From UBA4644 sp034933145 (GTDB taxonomy: Bacteria > Bacillota > Clostridia > Oscillospirales > Butyricicoccaceae): a stretch of DNA of 64,000 bases. Below the pieces are notes generated by a model. It ran no database searches and was not told where the DNA came from. It worked only from the letters and a program-made list of their open reading frames with translations. The first letter of the stretch is position 1, and each line of letters begins with the position of its first letter. Where the stretch lies: positions 39,796 through 103,795 of the forward strand of contig JAYFOA010000035.1 of NCBI GenBank assembly GCA_034933145.1, given 5' to 3'. This document shows positions 1-8,688 of the stretch, one piece after another. The position numbers and the translations under genes are program-made.

Positions 1-290
1 CGGATCGCCTCATGCAGATATTTGTCCAGCAAAGCCATGATGGCGTCCACCTCACCGGTAGGCCGCCCCCAGTTCTCGGTGGAAAACGCGTACACGGTGA
101 AGTAGCGGACTCCAAGCTCTTTCAGATGCTCGGCCGCGCGTCGGAACGCCTCCGCCCCCGCGGAATGGCCAGCGGTACGGGGCAGACCGCGCTTTTGCGC
201 CCAGCGTCCATTCCCGTCCAGGATGACAGCAATATGCATCGGGATCCGCGAACGGTCAAGAGTCGGCGCAGAGCTCTTGCGTAGTGGCAT
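1..290 (-). CDS. uppS: Isoprenyl transferase (undecaprenyl diphosphate synthase), partial
   Basis: Cytoplasmic cis-prenyltransferase that condenses isopentenyl diphosphate onto farnesyl diphosphate to make the C55 carrier lipid for cell-wall synthesis. Only about 96 N-terminal residues are visible; the gene runs off the left edge. The family signature ILDGNGRW is at residues 23-30 with the catalytic Asp at 25, His42 follows in the conserved GHSAG stretch, and FSTENWGRP is at 69-77. The ATG is preceded by GGAGGAAA with good spacing. It lies downstream of frr on the same strand, the standard pyrH-frr-uppS order, so co-transcription is likely. A 166-base spacer separates it from frr; I see no convincing gene there. 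Confidence 0.95.
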   Translation of the reverse strand, partial: MPLRKSSAPTLDRSRIPMHIAVILDGNGRWAQKRGLPRTAGHSAGAEAFRRAAEHLKELGVRYFTVYAFSTENWGRPTGEVDAIMALLDKYLHEAI

Positions 291-456
291 TTAATTTCCT
301 CCGTAAAATGCGGGAAAGGGGCTGGTGCATCCCAATCTCATCGTTCCGCGAGCAAAAGAGTCCGCGCAGACGCCGATTCCAAAGCGCCCCTTGGCCCCCG
401 CATCGTACACGGAGCGACAGCTTAGGCCGCAGCAGCCCACTGTCCGGTTTTCAGGT

Positions 457-1011
457 TCAGATCTCCAGAAGTTCCTTTTCCTTATGCGCAGCTTCCTCGT
501 CCACCTGTTTGCAAAATTTGTCAGTTAGATCCTGGATATCCTTTTCCAGTTGCTTGAGATCATCTTCTGTAATTTCAGAGGCCTTCTGCTGCTTTTTAAA
601 GACATCCACCGCGTCACGGCGGATGTTGCGCACAGCGATCTTGGTCTCTTCTGCCGTCTTCTTTACGTCGCGGGTCAACTCTTTGCGGCGCTCTTCGGTC
701 AACTGTGGGAACAGCAGACGAATCACCTTTCCATCATTTTGCGGATTAATGCCGATATCGGATGTCTGAATCGCCTTTTCAATTAATTTGAGCGCACTGA
801 CGTCCCACGGCTGGATGGCGAGGATCCGGGGTTCCGGGGAAGAAATGGAGGCGATTTGATTGACCGGCATGGCAGAGCCAAAGTATTCCACGGTCAGCTT
901 GTCGAGGACGGCCGGATTGGCTCGTCCTGCGCGGATGGCGGCAAAATCCTGTTTCATCACGTCCAGGGATTTCTGCATCTTGCTCTTATACGTCTCACAC
1001 TTGGAATTCAT
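457..1011 (-). CDS. frr: Ribosome recycling factor
   Basis: Splits the post-termination 70S complex together with EF-G so that ribosomes can be reused. The 184-residue length is normal for the family. It starts MNSKCETYKSKM and carries the typical N-terminal helix followed by the conserved GRANPAVLDKLTVEYFG stretch (about residues 28-44), and a long charged C-terminal helix ending in KEKELLEI. The upstream sequence GGAGGTGC is a good ribosome binding site. It lies 51 bases downstream of pyrH on the same strand, a conserved coupling of UMP kinase and RRF. Confidence 0.97.
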   Translation of the reverse strand: MNSKCETYKSKMQKSLDVMKQDFAAIRAGRANPAVLDKLTVEYFGSAMPVNQIASISSPEPRILAIQPWDVSALKLIEKAIQTSDIGINPQNDGKVIRLLFPQLTEERRKELTRDVKKTAEETKIAVRNIRRDAVDVFKKQQKASEITEDDLKQLEKDIQDLTDKFCKQVDEEAAHKEKELLEI

Positions 1012-1062
1012 AACAGCACCTCCGGATGTTATTTAGAATATTTGGTCTCTTAATCATATGTT

Positions 1063-1779
1063 TTACACGCCTACATACGAGCCGAGCGCTTCGCCCGTCA
1101 GGACACGGCGAATGTTGTCCGGGTCACGAAGTGCGAACACCAATGCCGGCACCCTGTGCTCCTTTGCCAGCACGGTGGCCGTCAGGTCCATGACGCCCAG
1201 GCCCTGTCGCAGCACCTCGTCATATGTCAGGCGCGGCAGCTTTACCGCAGAGGGATCCTTTACCGGATCGGCGCTGTATACACCGTCGACATTTTTAGCC
1301 AGCAGAAGCGCGTCGGCATGAATCTCCACCGCACGCAACGCTGCCGCTGTATCCGTGGAAAAGCACGGGTTTCCTGTTCCGCAGGCGAACAGAACGACCT
1401 TTCCTTCAGAAAGATAGCGCTCGGCGCGCGGCTGGGTATATGCCTCCGCCACACGGGGCATCTCCAGTGCGGAGAGGATGCGGGCCTTCTGACCCTCCTG
1501 CTCCAGCACGTCACGCAAGGCCAGGCAGTTCATCATTGTGCCAAGCATCCCCATCTGATCGGCGCAGGCACGGTCCAGCTTTCCCTCTCCATTTTTGACA
1601 CCGCGCCAAAAGTTACCGGCTCCGGCGACAACTCCGATTTGCGCGCCCATGGCTGCGCACACCTTCAGTGTCTGGGCAACGGAGTGCAGCATTGAAAAAT
1701 CCAGTCCCGTGCCCGTACCTCCGGACAGCGCTTCACCGCTGACTTTCAGCAGTACGCGCTTATATGCAAGCTGTTCCAT
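1063..1779 (-). CDS. pyrH: UMP kinase
   Basis: Amino-acid-kinase-family enzyme phosphorylating UMP to UDP in pyrimidine nucleotide synthesis; hexameric and usually GTP-activated. The chosen ATG gives 238 residues and is preceded by GGAGG with 7-base spacing; an upstream in-frame start would add 20 unlikely residues (MQTSYFILKYIYIW...). KVSGEAL is at residues 12-18. The nucleotide-site loop reads GAGNFWRG at 53-60 rather than the common GGGNIFRG. The LTATVLAKEHRVPALVFAL stretch near the C-terminus is typical. The 100-base gap to the upstream ycaQ stop is AT-rich and probably holds the promoter, but I could not fix its hexamers. Confidence 0.96.
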   Translation of the reverse strand: MEQLAYKRVLLKVSGEALSGGTGTGLDFSMLHSVAQTLKVCAAMGAQIGVVAGAGNFWRGVKNGEGKLDRACADQMGMLGTMMNCLALRDVLEQEGQKARILSALEMPRVAEAYTQPRAERYLSEGKVVLFACGTGNPCFSTDTAAALRAVEIHADALLLAKNVDGVYSADPVKDPSAVKLPRLTYDEVLRQGLGVMDLTATVLAKEHRVPALVFALRDPDNIRRVLTGEALGSYVGV

Positions 1780-1879
1780 GCGAAGTCCTCCAACACACCA
1801 TATGTAGATATATTTTAATATAAAATATGACGTTTGCATAGAGGGTTTCGCTCAATTTTATAAAAAAATCAGGGCGGCT

Positions 1880-3067
1880 TTACGATAAACGCAAATGGGG
1901 TTCCAGCTTCAGCCCGTTCATCGCGGCCAGCCGATGAAGGGTGGCCCGCAACGCTGCCTTGTCGCTCCGGGTTGGCTTTTCGCCTTTCTCCCACCAGAGA
2001 CCCCGAACGCGCAGAAGTCCTGCTTTGCGATCCCGTACCGGCTCGATCCGACCAACCAGCCGGCCATTCAGCAGGACTGGAAGCACATAAAAACCGTAAA
2101 CTCGCTTCTCCGGGATGGTATAGATCTCCCACGTATAAGAAAAGTCAAAAAGGGCACGGATCAGCTTCCTGTCCCAGAGGAAGCTGTCGAGCGGGGCCAG
2201 CAGTTCACATCGGTTTGGCACGCCGTTCCCGTCCCACGCAGCGATGCGCTCCAACAAATCCTGATCCTCCGACAAAGCATAGAGCAGATCGGACAGGCCC
2301 TCTACGCGGACGGGCAAGATGTGTCCTGCCTTTTCCAACGCGGCAAAGGCCGCCTTCCTGGGTTCTGCCTTCATGTCCCCGATACCCAGCCAGGCATCGG
2401 AAGCCCGGTTCCACAACAGCCCGACCCCGCCAATCCGACGCAGAACGCGTCGGCAAAGGAACTCTTCATCCGTAAGGCCGTCTGACTTTACAGACATCAG
2501 TTCTGCAGGAACGCACCGTTCTGCTATGTCATAACATTTGATGCCACCCTTCCGATGGTGGATGCACAGATCACCGCGAAAAAAGAGTGTCTCCAGAGCA
2601 GCCCGGGCAACGGTGGTATTGCTCCAGTACCAGTGCGTATCCTTTCCGTAATCCAGGTCCCGGGCACACAAAGCACCCCGGACACGCAGCGCCTCGAGCA
2701 GATGATCCTTCACCTCATCCACCTTTTCCCGGCTATAGCCGTGTACACGGTGGTAAGCTCGAAGCCGTTCCAAAAATGGCCATTCTTCCATAGGAAGGAT
2801 GGCCATATTTTTGTCCCAATAATCCAGCAGGGCGCGGCGCCGATACAATGCCGTTTCAAGCATGGCTTTTCGGTAGTCCCCCACGCGGGAAAGGTACGTC
2901 AGGTCTGGGCTTCGGCCACAGGAATCCACCGGGTCAAACTGGACGCATCCGGCCTGCCGTGTAAAGGCGATCACGCCTTCCACGCCGTAAAACCTGTATT
3001 CGTCCCAAAGCCCCTGTTTTTCGAGCAGGAAGCGGCGGGCCTGAGCGCAGCTTAGTTCGTATGTCAT
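1880..3067 (-). CDS. ycaQ: YcaQ/AlkX-family DNA glycosylase (interstrand crosslink repair)
   Basis: Winged-helix glycosylase family (HTH_42) that unhooks N-alkyl adducts and interstrand crosslinks. The family's QxQ or QxD catalytic motif is visible as QFD at residues 43-45, the QxD version found in E. coli YcaQ/AlkX. The following LSRVGDYRKAMLETALYRRR and LPMEEWPFLERLR stretches fit the family. The ATG overlaps the uvrA stop (ATGA), so it is translationally coupled to uvrA and should share the LexA-controlled uvrB promoter; this start gives 395 residues, while a longer in-frame start would lie inside uvrA. The role is inferred from family and operon. Which lesions it removes cannot be read from sequence. 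Confidence 0.88.
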   Translation of the reverse strand: MTYELSCAQARRFLLEKQGLWDEYRFYGVEGVIAFTRQAGCVQFDPVDSCGRSPDLTYLSRVGDYRKAMLETALYRRRALLDYWDKNMAILPMEEWPFLERLRAYHRVHGYSREKVDEVKDHLLEALRVRGALCARDLDYGKDTHWYWSNTTVARAALETLFFRGDLCIHHRKGGIKCYDIAERCVPAELMSVKSDGLTDEEFLCRRVLRRIGGVGLLWNRASDAWLGIGDMKAEPRKAAFAALEKAGHILPVRVEGLSDLLYALSEDQDLLERIAAWDGNGVPNRCELLAPLDSFLWDRKLIRALFDFSYTWEIYTIPEKRVYGFYVLPVLLNGRLVGRIEPVRDRKAGLLRVRGLWWEKGEKPTRSDKAALRATLHRLAAMNGLKLEPHLRLS

Positions 3068-5898
3068 GCCTTCAAAACCTTTTTCAGATATTGGCCGGTA
3101 TAGGAACAAGCAACCTCCGCCACCTGCTCCGGGGTGCCGCAGGCCAGCAGCTCCCCGCCGCGGTCGCCGCCCTCCGGCCCCAGGTCAATGATATAATCGG
3201 CCGTCTTAATCACGTCCAAATTGTGTTCGATGACCACGACGGTGTTGCCGCCCTCCACCAGCCGCTGCAGCACCTCGATCAGCTTGTGCACGTCAAAAGC
3301 GTGGAGTCCGGTGGTCGGCTCATCCAAAATATAAATAGTGCGGCCTGTGGCGCGGCGCGCCAGCTCGGTCGCCAATTTCACCCGCTGAGCTTCGCCGCCG
3401 GACAGGGTTGTGGACGGCTGCCCCAGTTTGACATATGACAGACCCACTTCGAAAAGAGTCTGCAGTTTGCGATGGATTTTCGGTACTGGCTCAAAAAACT
3501 CCAGCGCCTCCGCCACCGTCATATCCAGTACCTCGCTGATATTTTTGCCTTTATAGCGAACTTCCAGCGTCTCCCTGTTATAGCGCCGCCCCTTGCACAC
3601 GTCGCAGGGCACATAAATGTCCGGCAGAAAGTGCATTTCTATCTTGATCAGGCCGTCACCGCCGCAGGCCTCGCACCGACCGCCGCGCACGTTGAAGGAA
3701 AATCGGCCGGGACCGTAGCCGCGTGCCTTTGCGTCCTGCGTATGGGCAAACAGATCACGGATGTCGCCGAACAGGCCGGTATAGGTGGCCGGGTTGGATC
3801 GCGGTGTCCGCCCGATCGGGCTTTGGTCGATGTCGATGACCTTGTCCAGATGCTCCAACCCATCCATCCCGTCGTGCGCGCCGGCGCGGGCGCGGGCGCC
3901 ATTGAGATCAGCAGCCAGCCTTTTATACAGGATTTCGTTGACCAGACTGCTCTTTCCGCTGCCGGAAACGCCTGTGACGCAGGTGAACGCTCCCAGCGGG
4001 ATGTCGACGTCAATATGCTTCAGGTTGTTCTCTGCCGCGCCATGCACGGTCAATTTTTCTCCATTCCCCTTGCGCCGGGCCGTCGGGATGGGGATCTTTT
4101 TTACACCGCTAAGGTACTGGCCTGTAAGGGACTCTTTGCAATTCATAATCTCGGAGGCCGGACCGGTGGCAATGATCCGCCCTCCGTTGACGCCCGCGCC
4201 GGGGCCCACATCGATGATGTCATCAGCCTCAAGCATGGTCTCCTCATCGTGCTCGACAACGATCAGAGTATTGCCAAGATCCCGCAGCTTTTTGAGAGTC
4301 GTCAGCAGCTTGGCGTTGTCCCGTTGATGAAGTCCGATGGACGGCTCGTCCAAAATATACAGTACCCCCATCAGAGAGGAGCCAATCTGGGTTGCCAGAC
4401 GGATACGCTGACTCTCACCGCCGGAGAGGCTGGCGCTGGCACGGGACAGGGTCAGATACTCCAATCCCACACTGCGCAGGAAGTTGAGCCTCTCACGTAT
4501 TTCTTTCAGGATACGATCGGCGATCAGATGCTCCCGCTCGGTAAGGTGTTCCGTCAGATATTCAACAAACTCCAGTGCCGAAACAACCGACAGCGCACTG
4601 AAAGCGGATATGTTTTTCCCGCCGACCGTAACTGCAAGTACTTCTTTTTTCAGGCGCTTTCCACCGCAGCTCTGGCAGGGGGTGGCACTCATACACTCTT
4701 CGATCTCATCGCGCATGGCCTCGCTGTTCGTCTCTCGATAGCGGCGCTGTAATCCGGGGATGACGCCCTCCCACGCGTGGTAATAAGTCCCGCCGCCATC
4801 ACCGCCGCGCGTCCAATGCAGTTCCAGCTTTTCGCCGCCGTTGCCATACATCAAAAGCTGCTTGATATCTTGAGGCAGTTCTTCATAGGGCACATCCAGC
4901 GAGAAATGATATTTCTTTTTCAACGCCCGCAAATACATGCTGGCGATGCTGCCTTCGTCGGTGGCGGCAAAGCCGCTGGCCCGGATAGCTCCCTCCCGGA
5001 TGCTCAGCTTCGGGTTGGGCACAATACGGTCAGGATCCATCTCCATCTTGACTCCCAGGCCTCCACAGGTAGGACAGGCACCGAAGGGATTGTTGAACGA
5101 GAACATCCGCGGCGTCAGCTCCTCAATGGAGATGCCGCAGTCGGGACAGGCATAGTTTTGGGAAAACAATAGCTCTTGTCCCCCGATCACGTCAGTGATC
5201 ACCAGCCCGCCGGACAGGGCCGCAGCCTGCTCCACCGAATCGGTCAGCCGCTGCCGAAGGTCAGGACGCATGACCAGCCGATCTACCACGATTTCAATAT
5301 TATGCTTTTTGTTTTTATCCAGTTGGATGGTCTCGTCCAATTCGTACAGGCTGCCATCCACGCGGACGCGGAGATAGCCACTCTTCCGCGCATCCTCGAA
5401 CACTTTCAGATATTCTCCTTTGCGGGCGCGAACAACGGGTGCCAGCACCTGCAATCTTGTTCCTTCCGGCAGCGTCATCAGCTGGTCAATGATCTGGTCG
5501 ATGGTCTGCTGCCGGATTTCCTTTCCGCACTTCGGGCAGTGAGGTATACCAATTCGTGCCCAGAGGAGACGTAGATAATCGTAAATTTCCGTTACTGTGC
5601 CCACGGTGCTGCGCGGGTTCTTGCTGGTGGTCTTCTGATCGATGGAGATAGCTGGCGACAGGCCGATGATCTCGTCCACATCGGGCTTTTCCATCTGGCC
5701 CAGAAATTGCCGCGCATAGCTGGACAGAGACTCTACATAGCGCCGTTGTCCCTCCGCATAAATCGTGTCGAAGGCCAAGCTGCTCTTTCCGCTGCCGGAG
5801 ATCCCGGTGATGACGGTAAGCGTATTTCGTTTGATCTCTACGTCCACGTTCTTCAGGTTATGCTCCCGAGCACCTCGGATGACGATGGTATCGCGCAT
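3064..5898 (-). CDS. uvrA: Excinuclease ABC subunit A
   Basis: DNA-damage recognition ATPase of nucleotide excision repair; an ABC-type dimer that loads UvrB at lesions. The 944 residues match the usual length. The first Walker A is GISGSGKSS at 32-40 and a second GVSGSGKSSL lies in the C-terminal half; two ABC signatures (LSGGESQR and LSGGEAQR) and the Cys pairs of the zinc modules (CPKC, CPDC/CPTC, CEAC/CDVC) are all present. It begins 5 bases after the uvrB stop with a GGGATAA ribosome binding site, and its stop overlaps the ycaQ start. It looks complete. Confidence 0.98.
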   Translation of the reverse strand: MRDTIVIRGAREHNLKNVDVEIKRNTLTVITGISGSGKSSLAFDTIYAEGQRRYVESLSSYARQFLGQMEKPDVDEIIGLSPAISIDQKTTSKNPRSTVGTVTEIYDYLRLLWARIGIPHCPKCGKEIRQQTIDQIIDQLMTLPEGTRLQVLAPVVRARKGEYLKVFEDARKSGYLRVRVDGSLYELDETIQLDKNKKHNIEIVVDRLVMRPDLRQRLTDSVEQAAALSGGLVITDVIGGQELLFSQNYACPDCGISIEELTPRMFSFNNPFGACPTCGGLGVKMEMDPDRIVPNPKLSIREGAIRASGFAATDEGSIASMYLRALKKKYHFSLDVPYEELPQDIKQLLMYGNGGEKLELHWTRGGDGGGTYYHAWEGVIPGLQRRYRETNSEAMRDEIEECMSATPCQSCGGKRLKKEVLAVTVGGKNISAFSALSVVSALEFVEYLTEHLTEREHLIADRILKEIRERLNFLRSVGLEYLTLSRASASLSGGESQRIRLATQIGSSLMGVLYILDEPSIGLHQRDNAKLLTTLKKLRDLGNTLIVVEHDEETMLEADDIIDVGPGAGVNGGRIIATGPASEIMNCKESLTGQYLSGVKKIPIPTARRKGNGEKLTVHGAAENNLKHIDVDIPLGAFTCVTGVSGSGKSSLVNEILYKRLAADLNGARARAGAHDGMDGLEHLDKVIDIDQSPIGRTPRSNPATYTGLFGDIRDLFAHTQDAKARGYGPGRFSFNVRGGRCEACGGDGLIKIEMHFLPDIYVPCDVCKGRRYNRETLEVRYKGKNISEVLDMTVAEALEFFEPVPKIHRKLQTLFEVGLSYVKLGQPSTTLSGGEAQRVKLATELARRATGRTIYILDEPTTGLHAFDVHKLIEVLQRLVEGGNTVVVIEHNLDVIKTADYIIDLGPEGGDRGGELLACGTPEQVAEVACSYTGQYLKKVLKA

Positions 5899-5903
5899 AT
5901 CTG

Positions 5904-7904
5904 TTATCCCTTCTTGTTCTCTTTCGCTTCTTTTTCCAGCTCCAGCCGAAGCTCACGGATCCGGTCGCGCAGCACGGCTGCATACTCGAATTCCAGCATC
6001 CGGGAGGCCTCTTTCATCTGCCGCTCCAGCTTCTGGATCTCAGCTTCCTTCGCCGCCCGGGTTAATTTCTTCCTGCTTGCCTCCGGTACACGGGCCGAGG
6101 CGGCGTCGTGCGAGATCTCAATGATATCACGGACGGTCTTAAGGACGGTCCGCGGCACGATACCGTGCTCTTTGTTAAAGGCGTCCTGGATCGCCCGGCG
6201 GCGGGTGGTCTCCGCAATGGCGGTTGACATGGAAGGTGTGATCCGGTCGCCATACATAAGCACTTTGCCCTCCGCGTTGCGGGCGGCTCGGCCGATGGTC
6301 TGGATCAACGAGGTTTCGCTGCGCAAAAATCCCTCCTTATCGGCATCCAGGATGGCGACAAGTGACACTTCCGGCAGGTCGAGTCCTTCACGAAGCAGGT
6401 TGATACCCACCAACACCTGGAAGACGCCCAGCCGCAGGTCACGGATCAGCTCCATCCGCTCGATGGTATCGATATCGTGGTGCAAATAGCGCGCTTTGAT
6501 TCCGGCCTTGGTGAAGTAGTCGGTCAGCTCCTCTGCCATCCGCTTGGTTAGCGTGGTGACCAGAACCCGTTGGTTCTTTTTTTCGCGCTCCCGGATTTCG
6601 GCCAGTAGATCGTCGATCTGTCCCTTCGTAGGCCGTACCTCCACCTTCGGATCCAGCAGGCCCGTGGGGCGGATGACCTGTTCTACAATTTGGCTCGAAC
6701 GGCTGCGCTCATATTCCGCCGGCGTGGCGGAAACATAGATCACCTGATGGACCCGATCCCGGAACTCATCAAAATTGAGCGGCCGGTTGTCATAAGCCGA
6801 AGGCAGGCGAAAGCCGTAGTTGACCAGCATGTCCTTGCGTGCCCGATCGCCATGATACATGGCACGCACCTGCGGCAGCATCACATGGGATTCGTCGATA
6901 AAAAGCAGATAATCTTTTGGAAAATAATCCATCAGAGTATAGGGCGCACTCCCCGGCTCCCGCCGGGACAGCACACGTGAATAGTTCTCAATCCCTGAAC
7001 AAAATCCGATCTCCCGCAGCATCTCCATGTCATAGGTGGTCCGCTGCCGTATACGCTGAGCCTCGAGCAGTTTTCCGTTGGCCTCGAACCACCGGACCCG
7101 CTCCTCCATCTCCTGTTCAATATCCTGCAGTGCCTCCGCCATCTTGTCCCGGGGAATGACATAATGTGAGGCGGGATAGATCGCTACATGGTCCACTACC
7201 CGGCGCACCGCACCGGTCAGCGGGTTAAATTCTGAGATACGGTCAATCTCATCGCCGAAAAACTCAACCCGGATCGCATATTCGTCGGTGTAGGCCAGAT
7301 GGATCTCCACCGTATCGCCCCGGACACGGAAACGATTACGGTCGAAATTCAGGTCGTTGCGTTCATACTGAATCTCCACCAGCCGATGACAAAGCTCATC
7401 CCGATCCCGGGTCTGCCCTTGGCGGAGCGAGATTACCATGCTGGCATAATCGATCGGGTTACCCAGCGAGTAGATACACGATACGCTGGCAACGATAATG
7501 ACATCGCGCCGTTCAAACAGACTGGAGGTTGCCGAATGACGTAATCGATCAAGCTCTGCATTTACGTCCGAATCCTTTTCGATATAAGTATCTGTTGACG
7601 GAATATAGGCTTCTGGTTGATAATAGTCATAGTAGGACACAAAAAACTCCACCGCGTTCTCGGGGAAAAATTCCCTGAACTCCGAGCAGAGCTGTGCCGC
7701 CAGCGTCTTGTTGTGGGTCAGTACCAGCGCGGGCCGCTGGAGCTGCTGAATGACGTTGGCCATGACGAAGGTCTTGCCGGCTCCGGTGACGCCCAGCATA
7801 GTCTGTTCTTCAAACCCCAGCCGGGCTCCGCGCACCAGCTGCTCAATGGCTTCCGGCTGACCGCCGGCGGGCTTATATTCACTTTTCAGCCGAAACTCGG
7901 GCAC
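5904..7904 (-). CDS. uvrB: Excinuclease ABC subunit B
   Basis: Helicase-like subunit that verifies the lesion and recruits UvrC. Of 666 residues, Walker A is GVTGAGKT at 38-45, followed by the aromatic beta-hairpin region (YYDYYQPEAYIP) that inserts between DNA strands, the FIDESH Walker B, the motif VI region QTIGRAARN, and a C-terminal UVR motif that binds UvrC. The start codon is GTG, preceded by AAGGAGG with 7-base spacing. First gene of the uvrB-uvrA-ycaQ operon, with a LexA-type box in its promoter. Confidence 0.98.
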   Translation of the reverse strand: MPEFRLKSEYKPAGGQPEAIEQLVRGARLGFEEQTMLGVTGAGKTFVMANVIQQLQRPALVLTHNKTLAAQLCSEFREFFPENAVEFFVSYYDYYQPEAYIPSTDTYIEKDSDVNAELDRLRHSATSSLFERRDVIIVASVSCIYSLGNPIDYASMVISLRQGQTRDRDELCHRLVEIQYERNDLNFDRNRFRVRGDTVEIHLAYTDEYAIRVEFFGDEIDRISEFNPLTGAVRRVVDHVAIYPASHYVIPRDKMAEALQDIEQEMEERVRWFEANGKLLEAQRIRQRTTYDMEMLREIGFCSGIENYSRVLSRREPGSAPYTLMDYFPKDYLLFIDESHVMLPQVRAMYHGDRARKDMLVNYGFRLPSAYDNRPLNFDEFRDRVHQVIYVSATPAEYERSRSSQIVEQVIRPTGLLDPKVEVRPTKGQIDDLLAEIREREKKNQRVLVTTLTKRMAEELTDYFTKAGIKARYLHHDIDTIERMELIRDLRLGVFQVLVGINLLREGLDLPEVSLVAILDADKEGFLRSETSLIQTIGRAARNAEGKVLMYGDRITPSMSTAIAETTRRRAIQDAFNKEHGIVPRTVLKTVRDIIEISHDAASARVPEASRKKLTRAAKEAEIQKLERQMKEASRMLEFEYAAVLRDRIRELRLELEKEAKENKKG

Positions 7905-7944
7905 GGCAGGACCCTCCTTGAGAAAAACTCGACAGTTCGATTAT

Positions 7945-7973
7945 ATTATAACAGAACAGTTGTTCGAATTCAA
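7945..7973 (-). promoter_or_regulatory. Promoter of uvrB-uvrA-ycaQ
   Basis: On the minus strand, TTGAAT (7973-7968) and TATAAT (7950-7945) are separated by exactly 17 bases, a near-consensus housekeeping promoter. The transcript would start near 7938, about 34 bases before the uvrB GTG. The spacer holds the LexA-type operator annotated separately, an arrangement in which repressor would block polymerase. Confidence 0.85.
7953..7966. promoter_or_regulatory. LexA (SOS) operator
   Basis: The minus strand reads CGAACAACTGTTCT, matching the Gram-positive LexA/DinR consensus CGAACnnnnGTTCG at all but the last base. It sits between the -35 and -10 of the uvrB promoter. A further half-site-like CGAAC lies just downstream of the -10. 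That LexA acts here is inference from family knowledge; lexA is not in the window. Confidence 0.85.
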
Positions 7974-7977
7974 TATT

Positions 7978-8652
7978 TTATTTAATAACATATCCAGAAT
8001 CAGCCAGTGAGACAAAATCCCCATCGGCGACGATGATATGGTCGATCAGCCGGACCCCTACCGGCACCAACGCATCGCAGATGCGGCAAGTGGTGCTGAG
8101 GTCCTCCGGAGAGGGCAGTGCCACCCCGCCTGGATGGTTGTGTGCCAGAATAACGCCGGCTGCATTATGGCGCAGCGCTGTAGCGACGATACCGCGGATG
8201 CTGACCTCCGCCGAATTGATGTTGCCCCGGTGCAGCAGGGTCGTGGAAAGCACACGGCATTTGCCATCGACGCAGATCATAAAGACGGTCTCCTCATCGC
8301 GGCCTACAAAACGCGGCAGCAGATACTTCCCCGCTTTTTCCGTGGAGTTTATACAAACCTCCCGTTCCCGGTCAGATAGATATGCTCGCGCCAGCTGCGG
8401 CATCAGATGGAGCAGTGCTGCAGTATGTTCTCCGATGCCGCCGACGTCCGTCAGTTCTGCTACCGGCGCATCCAGCACGCCCGAAAGACTGCCGAAGGTG
8501 TCGAGCAGTATGTGAGCCAGCTCGTTGGTGTCTTTCCGCGGCACACCGAAAAACAGCAGCAGCTCCAAAATGTTGTGCGGACTGAATCCGTCCAGCCCTT
8601 CTTTGAGAAATCGTGCGGTCATGCGTTCCCTGTGCCCGTCATGTACGCTCAT
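7978..8652 (-). CDS. radC: RadC-family JAB1/MPN-domain protein
   Basis: An N-terminal helix-hairpin-helix region (about residues 25-75) is followed by a RadC JAB/JAMM-like metalloprotease domain with the metal-binding motif HNHPGG at 171-176 and the Asp at 184. 224 residues from the chosen ATG, which has a GGGGTGGGAAAG ribosome binding site; an ATG 24 bases upstream is in frame but less well placed. RadC proteins were once linked to DNA repair but their true role is unsettled. Its start is only 36 bases from the divergent glycosidase start, so the promoters must overlap the neighbouring start region. Confidence 0.93.
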   Translation of the reverse strand: MSVHDGHRERMTARFLKEGLDGFSPHNILELLLFFGVPRKDTNELAHILLDTFGSLSGVLDAPVAELTDVGGIGEHTAALLHLMPQLARAYLSDREREVCINSTEKAGKYLLPRFVGRDEETVFMICVDGKCRVLSTTLLHRGNINSAEVSIRGIVATALRHNAAGVILAHNHPGGVALPSPEDLSTTCRICDALVPVGVRLIDHIIVADGDFVSLADSGYVIK

Positions 8653-8688
8653 AGTCTTTCCCACCCCGTTACACAAAATGGAGGCCGT

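Noticed and set aside
291..456. Possible small GTG frame between frr and uppS
   Set aside because: It ends right before the uppS ATG but has no ribosome binding site, and the composition looks random.
3472..4752. Long plus-strand open frame (426 codons) inside uvrA
   Set aside because: Fully antisense to a well-conserved uvrA with no ribosome binding site; a typical GC-rich shadow.
8407..8688. In-frame upstream extension of the GHL10 gene by 94 codons
   Set aside because: It is antisense to radC and would bury the clear signal peptide; the internal ATG has GGAGG.
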